Source: Mermis nigrescens | Taxonomy: Eukaryota; Nematoda; Enoplea; Mermithida; Mermithidae | Length of the DNA: 64,000 nucleotides | Direction: 5' to 3' | Assembly (NCBI GenBank): GCA_036768485.1 | Contig: JAVLUZ010000223.1 | Span: 2,745,893-2,809,892, forward strand | In this document: in pieces, positions 46,027 through 57,334 of the stretch | Numbering within the stretch: the stretch's first letter is position 1 | Layout: each line of letters starts with the position of its first letter | Translations under genes and position numbers: made by a program | Notes under the pieces: model-generated | The model's input: only the letters and a program-made list of their open reading frames with translations | Databases searched by the model: none | Told to the model about the DNA's origin: nothing

Positions 46027-48137
46027 GCTGACAACTTGTGCCCCGGATTCGGTCTTCGCTCGCAGTCAATATCTTTCACTGCGTTATCGTTGATTTTTGT
46101 CAGCTATGTACGTTGAATCGTTTTTAAAAATTTAGATTTGAAATTAAAATTAATGGCACTTAGTCACCTGTTATTGTTTCCAGCCGTCAGAAAATATGAC
46201 GTGTGAATACACCGCTTATATTCGTGGTACATTTCTGTGCGGTAGAACTTGGGGCAACTATTGAAAAACAATTTTCAGCTGTTTAGCAAGCAGCTACAAA
46301 AGTGGTTTTCAGGCAGCTTACTACAATACAATTTTGCATATTAAAACTCCATATGCTTATCAATAGCTTTGTCTGCACAGAATCGTGATCGCTTTCACTT
46401 TAAAACGCTTCTGTAATCGATTTACAGCGATTCCTGAATTGTGTACCATGCATAATTTTTCGTGAAACACTAAAATATAAGCGCATATTTATGCTTCAAC
46501 GTTTTCGGTTTTGTTGATAATGATTTTGATTTCAGGACAAACAAAATACGACAGTTTCAACTGTAGTCTTATTTTGTCCGAAGCCATGACGAGTTTTTGT
46601 ACGTTCGATCGTGATTATTGCTTTCATAAATCGTAGTTTCCTAGATTTTTGGCCGAGGAAAATATGTAGATATTGTAGATAGTGTATCTACAGTGCCGTT
46701 ACTTGTACGGCTTTTGCGCACCTTAGTGCGCCAATTCCGACCATCCGGTCTTTTGGTTCCACTGTGGCGATCCAGCCATATTTTCAGATCGTCGATAGTA
46801 TGACATGCGGAGGCATTCCGACCACGCAGTGTCAATTGGTTGGACTCTTGTCGCTACGTGTCGCGAGGGATACGAAGATGCGACCTTTTACTGTGGAACC
46901 CCCTACAAGTCCCCTATCATTTCTTTACATTTAAAACAGGCGACATGACCGCTATTCACGTTGAGCCTGTGCGGAGACCCGAAAAATCTATGTGCAAGCA
47001 GCACTCATTTTTGTTATAAACACATTATACAATATTTTCTTCTTATATTACTGTAGACCATTCCCCCTACGGATTATTAATTAGTTAGTTGGTGGCAGTT
47101 TTAGCCTTTTGCGTTTTTCGGCGTGTCGTTTCCGACTTTATCAGCACCATTTCCTGTACATTGTTTTGATTTGGTAAAAGCACGAAAATTAACTGCCTAG
47201 AGGTGCAATATATCGCAGGCAGTTAGGATTTGGGATTAGGCCGGTCTCTACTTTATTTCTCGCCGGATTTTGTTGGGTAAAACCTTTTATTTATCATTTT
47301 GTGCAAAATTCATAATTCCTTTTTCGAACCGAAAATCTATAAAAATTATTACATAATTTTTATAGTAGATGACAGCCCGGATTAGAGCTCTTTGTTGTTG
47401 TGATTTAAGTACAGAGTGCTATTGGAACCGGAATTTGTAAGTAGTTTCGCCATAGGTAATCTGGTGCAAAACCTTTTCAATTCTTTTCGCGAAAATTATT
47501 CTTTTGGTCTAAAAAGGTCCAAGGACCTAGGGCGAATTCCGGGGTTATCTAATTACTCCTAGTTAAGATCTGCGGTCGGCATCTCCATCCCATAATCTCC
47601 ATAAGTACCGGACCAATTACGGCCGTGGAGATTTTAGTTAGTAGGTATTTAGGGTCATTTTGGAAGAGTGCAGGTTTTTACCGCAGCTTCTTGACCAGCG
47701 CTAGCTGTAGTATAGGCACTTAGGTAAGCCCCGAAGGTACTTACTAGGGCTCGTTGCTTTCGTAGTTGTGTGTTGGGTATCTTCTCTGACGGCGTGCTGT
47801 CGGTTTAGTTATCCATACACTTCAAGCACTAAATCAGCCAACTCATTTGCGCGCGCTAAGATACTCCAATAACTCGAAAGCGGGCGAAGCCCACTAAGTT
47901 ACAATATTTTCAGTGTATATCTCGAAACCTTGTGCATGGATCACAATCTTTAAAGCAACGCATGCAAATCCATTGCAAAAGAATTTATACTGGAGCAAAG
48001 TCACGAATTCGTGCATATCAATCGATAAGCATATGAAGTTTTAAAAAAGGCACGTGATTTTGGTATAACTTTTAACAATTTTGATTGACATTTAACCGAC
48101 AACCATAATCGCAATCTGTCAGCTTTTCCTCGATTGG
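46027..48137. other. Non-coding, less repeat-rich; no gene recognised
   Basis: The longest stretch in the window without a recognised repeat, of more balanced composition (for example 47500-47760). It could hold untranslated or regulatory DNA of a neighbouring gene, but I see no conserved exon. Confidence 0.4.
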
Positions 48138-48145
48138 GTGGTAGC

Positions 48146-48406
48146 CTCACGTGGGCGTGGAGGGGAGGGTTTGGGGTATGCACCAACCAGAAGGCCAAAT
48201 ACCCCCAGAAAACAAAATACCTTCCAGAATTCAATTTTTTAAAATCTTTTTTGGTTTTTTTCGTAATGTTTTGATGCCAATAAATGGTGCTCGATGAGAA
48301 ACGTTGAAAAACGTCGTTCTTCTGCCGTACATACCACCATTGGCCATTTTTTGACCTATCTTGCACTTCCCCCACCCCATCATAAATTTGGTGCTGCCCA
48401 CCTATG
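48146..48406. mobile_element. Family-4 MITE
   Basis: 261 bp, CTCACGTGGGCGTGGAGG to CTGCCCACCTATG. Flanks GTGGTAGC (48138-48145) and GTGGTAGT (48407-48414) match 7 of 8. Confidence 0.85.
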
Positions 48407-48414
48407 GTGGTAGT

Positions 48415-48875
48415 TTTTAGTGGCTATTCCCACCAAGCCTGTATGAAACAGACTGGGCAGCCTAATTCACATAAAGCCTGACACATTGAATGTCCAACTG
48501 ATGAGGAAGTCTCCCGACATCGCTTGCTAAGACTCAATGCATAGGTATATCGGGACTGTCATCTTTTAGCTCTGATCAACCTCAAAGAAAATTGTCGCTT
48601 TTCATCAATGAACTTACTGCTAAGTCTTTATTTTTGTGCAAATAAAATTTCTAAATTCTTACTGTATAATTGAGCGCGGGGACAAGCTCCCGGCTCCGTC
48701 CGTCACTCACTTAGCCAGAAGAGCCAAAGCCAGGCCAATCAATCAGCAGACCTAGTGCGTGTGCACTTCACTGGCGCAGCCAGTGGAAGGGGAGTGGGAA
48801 TTTTCCCTGAGGAAACTTGTGAATTTTTGAAATGGAGTTATGCGGTTTCTTAACGCTGTTCTGCGACGATTTTTT
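48415..48875. other. Non-coding; no gene recognised
   Basis: Unique-looking sequence next to the 3' end of LINE B. No element boundary or frame recognised. Confidence 0.4.
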
Positions 48876-49002
48876 GAATGAATGAAATAATTTATTACTG
48901 AAACGCGACAATTACGAAAGATGTAAAAGAGTAATAAAACGTACGGTCAATAGAATAAAAGCGTACAGCAAAAGGCGATGAGCGAGTCATGAAAATGACG
49001 AT

Positions 49003-49351
49003 TTAAGCCCGCCCTATAATAAATTTGGATAAGTCGACATCAATTAATCTAGATTTGAATATATTTAAGTTAGGGGAAGAGACTATAAAATCAGGTAGGT
49101 GATTCCAAACAGAGATATACTTATAGAAAAAGTCAAATTTTTGTAAATTAGAACGGACAAGAGGAACAACTAGCTTGAAACGATTTGTGCAGCGAGTAGT
49201 ATTTTGATTAAGCACAAAAAAATCTGTCATGGAAAGACAAGATTTTTGACTAATAATTTGATACATCATACATAAGCAAATATGAAGGCGACGTAATTCT
49301 AATCGACACAAGTTAAGTTGGTTAAGGCGTTCGTCGTAAGAAAGAGGGTTA
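49003..49351 (-). pseudogene. LINE B ORF2, 3' remainder
   Basis: Starts at HNPLSYDERLNQLNLCRLEL just past the LINE A insertion and runs to KSRLIDVDLSKFIIGRA and the stop. The ending is close to that of the fragment at 2750-3252. Together with 53343-55707 it makes up ORF2 of LINE B. Confidence 0.9.
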
Positions 49352-49605
49352 TGATAGAAAGAAAGAAAGAAAGAAAGATTTATTCGGTCTACAAAATACA
49401 CGTACAAATTTAAAATATACGTACACATTACAATACAAATAATAAGGAAAAAGACAAATGTCATATAAATGCATAATTGAAATTCATGTACATATTGCAA
49501 ACACACGTATTTAATTGTAAAAAAACGAATAAAGTGATTAAAGAAAGTAGTGTAATGTAAATGTAAGACACGCGGGTACGTACAGGCAATGAATTATAAC
49601 TGCGC

Positions 49606-52428
49606 TTAGATACGCCCCTTGAGAAAAATGGATAAATCAAATTGTTTTAATTTCATCGTAAAAATGTTCGAATTAGCTGAGCAGATGATATCATCAGGCA
49701 AATAATTCCAGACAGAAATCACACGATTGCAAAATTCAAATTTTCTAACATTTTTGTTTACACGGTTAACGTAAAGTTTGCAAGAATTTACAGCACGATT
49801 TGGGTTTACATTAAATGTGAAGAAGTCTTCAACAGGTAACAAATTATCCTTGATTATAGAGCGTGTCATTGATAAATCACTTTGCATTCTACGTAATTCG
49901 AGTCTCTCCAAGCCCAATTCCTTTAATCGGGCATCGTAGGAGATAGTTTTATCAGAAAAAATTCGTTTGGTAAATTTTCTTTGGACATTTTCAACATTAT
50001 TTATGTCACATAACAGATAAGGATTCCAAACAGACGAACCTTATTCCAAAATTGGTCGGACATAGGTTGTAAAGGCTTTTACTAACAAAGTTTTATCTCT
50101 TGAAACAAAACTCCGTAAAATCAAGTTTGCAATTCTCATGCCTTTTTTTACAATGTTTGTACAATGAGTTCTAGAAGATAAATCTTTACTTATTAAGACA
50201 CCAAGATCCTTCACCTCCGATATATCATGTGGGATTTCAAAATTATCTATACCGTAAGAGTGCTTGGGATTAGATTTCCCTAAATGCAAAACAAAACATT
50301 TGCTGTGTGAGATCTTAAGCTGCCAGATATCAGCCCACCTCTTAATATGCATTAGATCATTTTGCAAGTCCAAAAAATTGGAAGCTGAATTAGATATTTT
50401 AACATCATCAGCAAATAGCGAAATTGAGCTGGTACTTTGAAAATCACATAAATCATTTATGAATAACAAAAAAAGGGTAGGGCCTAAAACGCTACCCTGT
50501 GGCACCCCACTGGAAACAGGGAGCGGAAGAGACAATTAATCTCCAACTGTAACCCTTTGGGATCTATTACTCAAAAAGCATTTTAACCAATTTAGGCAAA
50601 AACCACTTATGCCATAGGCAGCTAATTTTATAAGCAGTTTTTCATGCGAAACTGTATCAAAAGCTTTACAAAAATCGATATAAACAATATCGATTGGGCA
50701 ATTTTCATCAAGATTTTTGGACCACTGATTTTTGCACTTTAAAAGTTGCAGTGTACAAGATTTATTTTTTCTAAATCCAAACTGATTTTCAGAAAGCAAA
50801 TTATTTTCATTTAAATGGGTAGTTAGGCTAATATTAATTATCGATTCCATGACCTTACACAGAACACAACAAAGGGACACGGGCCGATAGTTTTCTATGG
50901 ATGATAAGTCACCTTTCTTAGGTATAGGCACAACAATAGCTTCCCTCCACAGGTCGGGGATGCACCCTGTCCTGTAAGAAACTTCAAAAATTGACATCAA
51001 AGGTCTAACAAGAACTAATTTTAGCTTTTTCACAAAATATGCACACAGGCCATCAGGGCCAAGTGACAATGAAGGTTTTAGTCGATTTAGAGCATCCAAA
51101 ATTGTAAATAAGTCAAATTTGCAAGAAACACTATGATTACGGTTAATTTTATCAGGAAATACAGGTAAAACATGATTGTCATTTACAAAATTGTTGGCAA
51201 AATTTGTATTAAAAGCATTTGCTTTGTCTAAATCATCCACAATAGTGATGCCGTTGCTTTTCAACAATGGAATTTTCTTTTTATTATTTAATCGATCATT
51301 TACAAAAGAGAAAAAGTTTTTTAAATTATTCGACTTTAGTAACTTTCCTTCCTCATTTGCAAGATGTTCATTCATCAAAGTTTTTATATTTTTGGTCAAT
51401 TTCTTACATTTCTCTAACGTTTTAGCATGCCTATTAATTTTGTATTTTTTCCAAAGTTTACGCTTTGTAGCCTGCATTTTTCGTACAGAATTTGGCAGAA
51501 GATTTCTGCGCATTTTCTTTTTCAGTGGAACGAATTCGGAAATAGCTGTGTTGAGAATGGACAAAAAAGCCTCGTAGAAATCATTAACACTTACACAAGA
51601 CGAAAAAATTTTTTCCCATTCAACAGATGCCAAGAAAGCTTCAATTGCTTGATAATTTGCCTTTTTGAAATCAAGCGTTATTAGATTTTCATCCTCATTG
51701 CTATTAAATGGCAAATTAAACGAAATTATTTCATGATCACTACTAGCAAAAGGTTCGTTAACAGAAACATTAAAAAGGAGTTCACGAGATGTACTCAAAA
51801 TAAGATCTAAAATATTTAGATTTCGGTTTGGTTCGTTTGTCATTAAATTGAGACCTAGGTTTACAAAACATTCATAAAATATTTGTGTAACTGGGTTCCT
51901 GTATGCAGAATGAGAGGCAAAGTTTAGGTCAGGTAGGTTAAAATCGCCTAGTATTATGCATTTTTTCGTGTTTTCAATGTACTTTTCAAGAAAAAGACAC
52001 AATTTTTGAGCATATTGAATATCATATTTTGGTGGCCTATAGCAAAGTATAAACCGCACAAATTCATCATTGGAGTGAAGTTCACAAATAAGAGTTTCAG
52101 GGCAATCAAATGGTTCCTTAAGAGTAATATTACAAATTTTCAGTGCATTTTTATACAATATAGCTACCCCACCACCTCTATAATCCAGCCTGTCACATCT
52201 ATAAATGGAATAAACAGAAGAAGTACAAAGAAGACCATCAGAAATTGTATCATTTAACCAAGATTCTGTTACAAAAATGATATCGTAGGTTTCAGAAATG
52301 AGTAAAGCATGAAGTTCAGGTAATTTGTTCACTAGACTTCTAGCATTAAATAAGGCACAATTCAGTACATTTTTATCATTTTCATCATTTTTTGAAGTCA
52401 AATCGGGTTTAACAGGGGCGTTAACTCC
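49606..52428 (-). pseudogene. LINE A ORF2: endonuclease and reverse transcriptase, two stops
   Basis: One uninterrupted frame of 941 codons after the ORF1 TAG, broken only by TAA at 50536-50538 (codon 631) and TAA at 50041-50043 (codon 796); the second changes the Tyr expected in ILEYGSSVWNP. The APE-type endonuclease covers about residues 20-235: FNARSLVNKLPEL, VTESWLND, ILGDFNLPDLNF, SDHEIISF. The reverse transcriptase covers about 420-800: PIPKKGDLSSIENYRPVSLC, QFGFRKNKSC, YIDFCKAFDTVSHEKL (motif A Asp), SGVPQGSVLGPTLF, and FADD (motif C). It ends FLKGRI, the family ending. The first Met lies about 200 residues in, after much of the endonuclease, so normal AUG initiation cannot make this protein. 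Enzymes nick target DNA and prime reverse transcription there. Confidence 0.92.
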
Positions 52429-53304
52429 CTAAGGGCGAGGCATGCGCACTTTATATTGTTTCAATTCATACGAGTTACGGTCAATAAACCAATTTTCCTC
52501 GCCCGCGTCCCGTTTTTCCTTCAAATCAGCATTCAATCGACGGAGAGCCTCACGTTGTTGCCAGGTGCGATCCGGCCGGGCGTAGATTTTGGATTTACGC
52601 CCCTTATCCGCGTATTTGGTGGCCAACTGAATCAACTCGGCCCTGGAGGACTCCGAGTCGCACTTGACCTTGATGATGCGGGGCAAGGTGGTGCCATCCT
52701 TGTACGATTTGACCTCCGGGCCGGAGCGCCGAATGCCGACGATTTTTTTGGGATCGAACCCGGCGGTGGTGACGTACTGCTTCACATCGTCCTCCAAGCT
52801 GCTGTCGTCGCCAATGGGAACGAAATTCTCCAGGACGACGGTGGTTTTCTTGGAATCTGCCTCCAAGGCGTCCTTCACTGCCGAAACGACCACTTTGTTG
52901 ATGGCGATATTGGCCATCCGTGGCGGCCTCATAGGCGCGAAGTTAGGTGCCGCGAAATTAGGAGCCGTGAAACGCGGTGCCTGCGATTGGGTGACCTGCT
53001 TGGCTAAAGAGTCCAACTGTTCTTTAATAGACGCTTCGAGAGAGTCAAAGCGATTTTCCAAAGTCGAAACTTTCTGCTCCACTGTCAAAAGTTTCTTACC
53101 AACCGGTAAGCACATCGGGCAGAGAAACAGCTGGTCCAACAGTGCCAAGACGCTGTATTGGGCGTCGTTCAAACCTATGCAAGCCGTGTGAAACCAACAG
53201 TGGCAAAGGTCGCATTGAATCCCCTTGGAATTCGGGTCGACCGCTTCGTCGCATTTTGGGCATTTGTACACTTTGTCCGAAGCCAATTTCACTTTACGAC
53301 CCAT
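52429..53304 (-). CDS. LINE A ORF1: PHD-type zinc finger protein (291 aa)
   Basis: RNA-binding/chaperone protein of the retrotransposon. Near the N-terminus a PHD-like finger: CPKC, then CDLC, HTAC and CPMC (about residues 18-66). A leucine-rich segment with coiled-coil character follows (EQKVSTLENRFDSLEASIKE). The C-terminal half (about 145-285) has an RRM-like pattern: TTVVLENFVPIG, then PRIIKVKCDSESSRAELI and KIYARPDRTWQQREALRRL. PHD-bearing ORF1 proteins are known in CR1-group LINEs. ATG at 53304 is the first in the element. It ends MPRP-TAG at 52429-52431; the next codon begins ORF2 in the same frame. The frame is intact. Confidence 0.88.
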   Translation of the reverse strand: MGRKVKLASDKVYKCPKCDEAVDPNSKGIQCDLCHCWFHTACIGLNDAQYSVLALLDQLFLCPMCLPVGKKLLTVEQKVSTLENRFDSLEASIKEQLDSLAKQVTQSQAPRFTAPNFAAPNFAPMRPPRMANIAINKVVVSAVKDALEADSKKTTVVLENFVPIGDDSSLEDDVKQYVTTAGFDPKKIVGIRRSGPEVKSYKDGTTLPRIIKVKCDSESSRAELIQLATKYADKGRKSKIYARPDRTWQQREALRRLNADLKEKRDAGEENWFIDRNSYELKQYKVRMPRP

Positions 53305-53342
53305 TGGAAGACGCGGGTAGCGAATTAATCGTCGAACTGATA

Positions 53343-55707
53343 TCCAACTATGTATTTAGTAAATTTACGCTGAAGAGCCTCCAGCCTGTTGATATCACTA
53401 ATATAAGAGGGGTTCCATAAAGCACAGGAATATTCAAGGATCGGTCTGACGTAAACAATGAAGGCCTTTATGAGATTATCTTTATCACGCGAAAAGAAGG
53501 ATTTTCTAATTAAGATAGATCTCAAGAAAGCTTTCTTGATAATACTGTTGTAATGTTCCTTAAATTTCAGGTTGTGCGAAATTAGCACTCCTAAATCGCG
53601 AACATAGACAGAATCGTTCGTAATAACTTGTGTATTGAGTGTATATGACAATTTAGGATTATTTTTGCCCAAATATAGGACTGTGCATTTAGAATATGAT
53701 ATTGGTAAACAATTTCTGGTGGTCCAAATGGAAATTCTATCTAAATCGGTCTGAAGTGTTTGATAATTGCAGGAAAGATTGAATATTTTTAGGTCATCCC
53801 TGAACATAAAAGCCGAACTTGACAAGTTATCAAAGATATCATTTATAAAAATCAAAAACAACGTAGGTCCAAGAATGGACCCTTGAATAACTCCTTTTGT
53901 AACAGCAGCATAATCTGAAAAACACTGATTAACGCGAACACTGAATACGATTAGATAGAAAAGCTTTTAAGCAATTAAACAGGTGTTGTTGAATACCGTA
54001 ACTAGTTAATTTAACAAGATTACATTCCAGTGATTTAACCCAAGAATATTTACAAGTTAATAGTTGCAATCCGCAAGATTTATGTTTTTGGAAACCATAT
54101 TGAAAAGGTGATATTAACTCATTAGTAGATAAATAAATTGATAGTTGAGTATTAATAATACTTTCCATTATCTTACAAGTTGAGCAACATAAAGAAACAG
54201 GACGATAATTTTCAGTTAATGAGGGGTCACCCTTTTTAATTATAGGTACAACGTAAGCCTCCCTCCAAATGTCTGGGATATCACCTGATAAAAAAGAAAC
54301 AGTAAAAATACTGATAAGGGGTTTAAGAAGATAATAAGTTAATTTTTAAACAAAAAAGTTACTTAAACCATCAGGCGCTATCGAAGTCGATTTTTTCATC
54401 TTAGCAATCGCCCGTGAGACATTATTTTCGTCGAAGACGATGTTTGAAATAGAAAAATCGCCCCGCTTCTGAAAAACAAAAGAATCGTCAATGTCATCAT
54501 TGGTAAATACGGAAGAGAAGTAATCATTGAACATATTAGTTTTACAATGAAGATCAGTTACTACATTATTGTCGGTGGAAGTAATAGGTGGAATGCTTCG
54601 AGAATTAATTAAACGATTATTTACAAATCTAAAAAAGGATTTCAGATCGTTATGTTGCAATAAATTACTTTCCTGTAAACAAAAATGATTATGAATTTCT
54701 TTGCGTAACATTTTACAGTGATTACGATACCTTTGTTTGCATATAATTGTGCGATATTTTTTGTATTTTTTCAATAAAAGCCGTTTTTTGGCAAATAATT
54801 TTCGTAAAACTACAGGGTATGAAAATTTGGAAGGCTTTGCTTTGACTTTAGGAACAAAAGTACAAATTAGAGGCCTTAAGACATTTAAAAATACATTATA
54901 CATGTCGTTAACATTTAAACAAGTAGAAAAAAGATCAGGCCAAGAAATAGTAGAAAGAAAGCTACCAATACTAAAGTAGTCTGCTTTTTGAAAATTAAAG
55001 TGAGATTCTACATAAGTAGTAGGTGGAGTTATCAGAGTTTCGAAAGATATAGAATTGTGGTCACTTGTAGAAAAGGAGGGTAGTTCTTTAACATTAAAAA
55101 CATTATTTGCTGCAAAAATAACATCAATAATATTTGTATCATGCGTTTGATCTAAAACTAATTGTGTTAATCCTGTAGACGAGAAACAGTCGTAAAACAA
55201 TTTGTTAAGAGAATTGGATGTAAAGGTACCTAAGGTCCAATCAATTTTAGGTAAATTGAAATCCCTAGGATAATTACGGGATAAGAGCAATTATTTACCC
55301 ATTCTATCAAGCTACAGATTCTTAAAGCATGATTTAAATCGTAGTGAAGAGGTCTGTAAATAAGAAGAAATCTAATTCTATCCTGACCATGGAAAAAATC
55401 AGTAATTAAAGAGTCAGATATACTCAGTTCGTTAGGAACTTTAACAAAACGAGCACTAAAATGTGATTTTACAAAGACAATGACCCCGCCGCCTTGTTTA
55501 TTTACTTGATCAGAGCGAAAAGTTTGATAATTGTTTTGAGGACATAAAATGCTATCATGAATTACTTCGTTTAACAATGTTTCACAAAAAAATTATGTCA
55601 AAATTGGCACTATCTAACAAATAATATAACTCCCCTAACTTGTTTACTAAACTTTGTGCATTGAATAAAAAACACCTAGCACTAATAAATTTGGAGGGCA
55701 ACTTATC
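53343..55707 (-). pseudogene. LINE B ORF2, decayed 5' part
   Basis: Directly after the ORF1 TAG the frame reads CFLFNAQSLVNKLGELYYLL, the endonuclease start. A frameshift in a T-run near 55590 moves to the frame 55577-55230 (DQVNKQGGGVIVFV, FLLIYRPLHYDL). Then 55290-54346 carries DFNLPKIDW and TSDHNSISF, and a TAA at 54346 precedes WREAYVVPIIKKGDPSLTEN. In 54168-53929 the segment expected to hold RT motif A (Y-I-D-F-x-K-A-F-D) is absent, an internal deletion of roughly 20 residues between SLECN and LVKLTSYGIQ. The frame 53861-53343 has FRDD in place of the usual FADD at motif C. It is interrupted by LINE A after GY. Confidence 0.85.
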
Positions 55708-56634
55708 CTATACAGAACCGGAATCAACGCGAGCAAAAGATTGAGGAAAGGACGGTTTAGGAAAATTGGAACGAGCGCGTGACGCGTAAGTCGGCTTCTT
55801 TTTGACACAATCAGCAGCAAGGTCTATGAAAAGATCCGTTTCGCCCGAGTTTTGTCGGTCGTTCAATTCAGCAAACAGCTCGCGCTGCCGCTTGCTCTGC
55901 ATGTACGAAAGGTCTGGTCGAGCACGCAATTTGGACCAACCATTAGATGGATTTGACGGGCGAATCACTTTGTTAACTAGTCCGATAAAACAACGTTGAG
56001 CACGTGGTGACGTGAGGCAAACCTTCAGGAATTGAGGTTTGCCCTGATGTTTGGGACCATCACGGAAAACTTGCGTAATATCAACAGATGACAAGTCGGG
56101 TTCATTGCTGAATTCATCAACCAAAGACTTTACAGAGTTCAAATCATCATCTGAATCGGGTAAACCGAATAATACTGCATTTGACTTTTTGGATTTTCGC
56201 TCCAAACAGTCCTTGATTAACAAGCCAATGTCAGACGTATGGGATGCATTTGCCTTCAATTCTTAGCGTTCTTCCAATAAATTTATTCGAGATTCTAATG
56301 TGGAAAATTTGGCTGGTAAGGAGGCAATATTTTCAAATACAGGTTTGCAACAGCTGCAAACGAATGGGAATGAGAATGAAGCGTCCACATATTGTTTGCT
56401 ATTAAAATAAGAGACGAGTGCTGGTGGTAAATTTAGGCATTTGGCATGAGCCCATTTGTGGCAAATATCGCACTGAATGGCCGAAATATGACTCTCAGTA
56501 ACTAATAGCGGACAGATTATGCATGGGTAGGCATCTTTTTTAATAGGAGAATTTCGAAGCATTAGATTTGCTGAATGCGATGGAGATTTGGATTGACGAT
56601 CAATGGGCTTCTTTGACTGACTAGGTTTGCCCAT
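55708..56634 (-). pseudogene. LINE B ORF1: PHD-type zinc finger protein with one stop
   Basis: A 309-codon frame from ATG at 56634, broken by one TAA at 56263-56265 (codon 124) and closed by TAG at 55708-55710. A PHD-like finger is present: CIIC, CDIC, HAKC, CSCC (about residues 38-96), then a leucine-heptad segment (FSTLESRINLLEER). The C-terminal half parallels LINE A: SNAVLFGLPDSDDDLNSVK, PQFLKVCLTSPRAQRCF, KLRARPDLSYMQSKRQREL and ELNDRQNSGETDLFIDL. Cys and His ligands are intact. ORF2 starts at the next codon in the same frame. Confidence 0.85.
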
Positions 56635-56640
56635 GGTGGA

Positions 56641-57023
56641 TGTAATTTAAAAATATATATAATATATAATTGCAGCGATTGACCGGTTGATGTACCTTTA
56701 ATAAGAAGGTTAAATTCGGCGCTTCGCGCCGATTTCTTCTAGTTTTGGCTATTATCTTAACTTAATGGCAAGGCCAGAACTACAAAGCGTATGTTACCAT
56801 GAGAGGATTACCTATTTGCAAACATTTCTAGTTAAATACTGCTTAGCATGACAAGACCAGCCAAGCCCACAAAATATTCGCATCTCATGCGTTCTGAGAA
56901 TTCTTTTATTATTTTGGCATGGAAATATCAGAAATTTTCCAAGCCTCATGCTTCTTCCTATTTATCAGCTAAATTCGAAACAAGATTTGGACCATTTTAT
57001 GAAAATTTTAGCTTTATAGGTAG
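56641..57023. other. Non-coding, with one hairpin module
   Basis: GGCGCTTCGCGCC sits at 56718-56730 within 'taaattcggcgc..gccgatttc'. Otherwise nothing recognised. Confidence 0.5.
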
Positions 57024-57294
57024 GTAATAATAATAATATAATAATAATATTTATTAGCCAATTACTACCATAGAAAATGCAATAAAAAATTACATGAAAA
57101 AAGGATTTACGAAAGATAATGTCGAAAGAACAAAAGAAAGTTTACAGCATAGCATAGTAATGGCTGAGACATACAGGTGGATTGCACTCACGTACGCCCC
57201 TTTAGGAACTCATCTAAACAAAATTTAGAAATCAAATCCTTAAATCGTTTAAAAGATTCACAATCAACAATGCTTTCAGGCATAAAATTCAACA
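57024..57294 (-). mobile_element. Short LINE tail (CR1/Jockey type)
   Basis: On the minus strand, 57293-57189 reads LNFMPESIVDCESFKRFKDL then FCLDEFLKGRT and a stop, the typical end of a CR1-group ORF2. A 3' UTR follows, and a tail 'aataaatattattattatat' at 57024-57060. 5'-truncated to about 270 bp. Too short to have been called as a frame on its own. Confidence 0.75.
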
Positions 57295-57334
57295 TTTAAG
57301 TGCTTATTTCGTAAAGTTTTCCAGGCTCTGCCCC

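Larger units (their letters stand above)
49357..53337 (-). mobile_element. LINE A (CR1/Jockey type), full length, nested in LINE B
   Basis: 3981 bp, minus strand. The 5' UTR is only 33 nt (53305-53337); ORF1 is 53304-52429, ORF2 down to 49606; the 3' end is 'aataaatctttctttctttc' with a (CTTT)n tail starting at 49357. It is flanked by TGATA at 49352-49356 and 53338-53342. Removing it with one TGATA rejoins LINE B in frame across V-G-Y-H-N-P-L, so the insertion limits are firm. No frameshift; two in-frame stops in ORF2. Confidence 0.93.
48876..56640 (-). mobile_element. LINE B (CR1/Jockey type), interrupted by LINE A
   Basis: Minus-strand non-LTR retrotransposon. ORF1 starts at 56634, ORF2 runs down to 53343 and, after the inserted LINE A (49357-53337), continues from 49351 to the stop at 49003. 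The 3' UTR ends 'agtaataaattatttcattcattc' (48876-48896), the same pre-tail wording as the fragment at 2750-3368. Without LINE A it is about 3.8 kb, so nearly full length. It carries frameshifts, stops and an internal deletion, so it is dead. I could not find its target duplication. Confidence 0.9.

Noticed and set aside
52456..53191. Long plus-strand frames opposite LINE A ORF1
   Set aside because: Antisense shadows of the GC-richer ORF1; no motif of their own.
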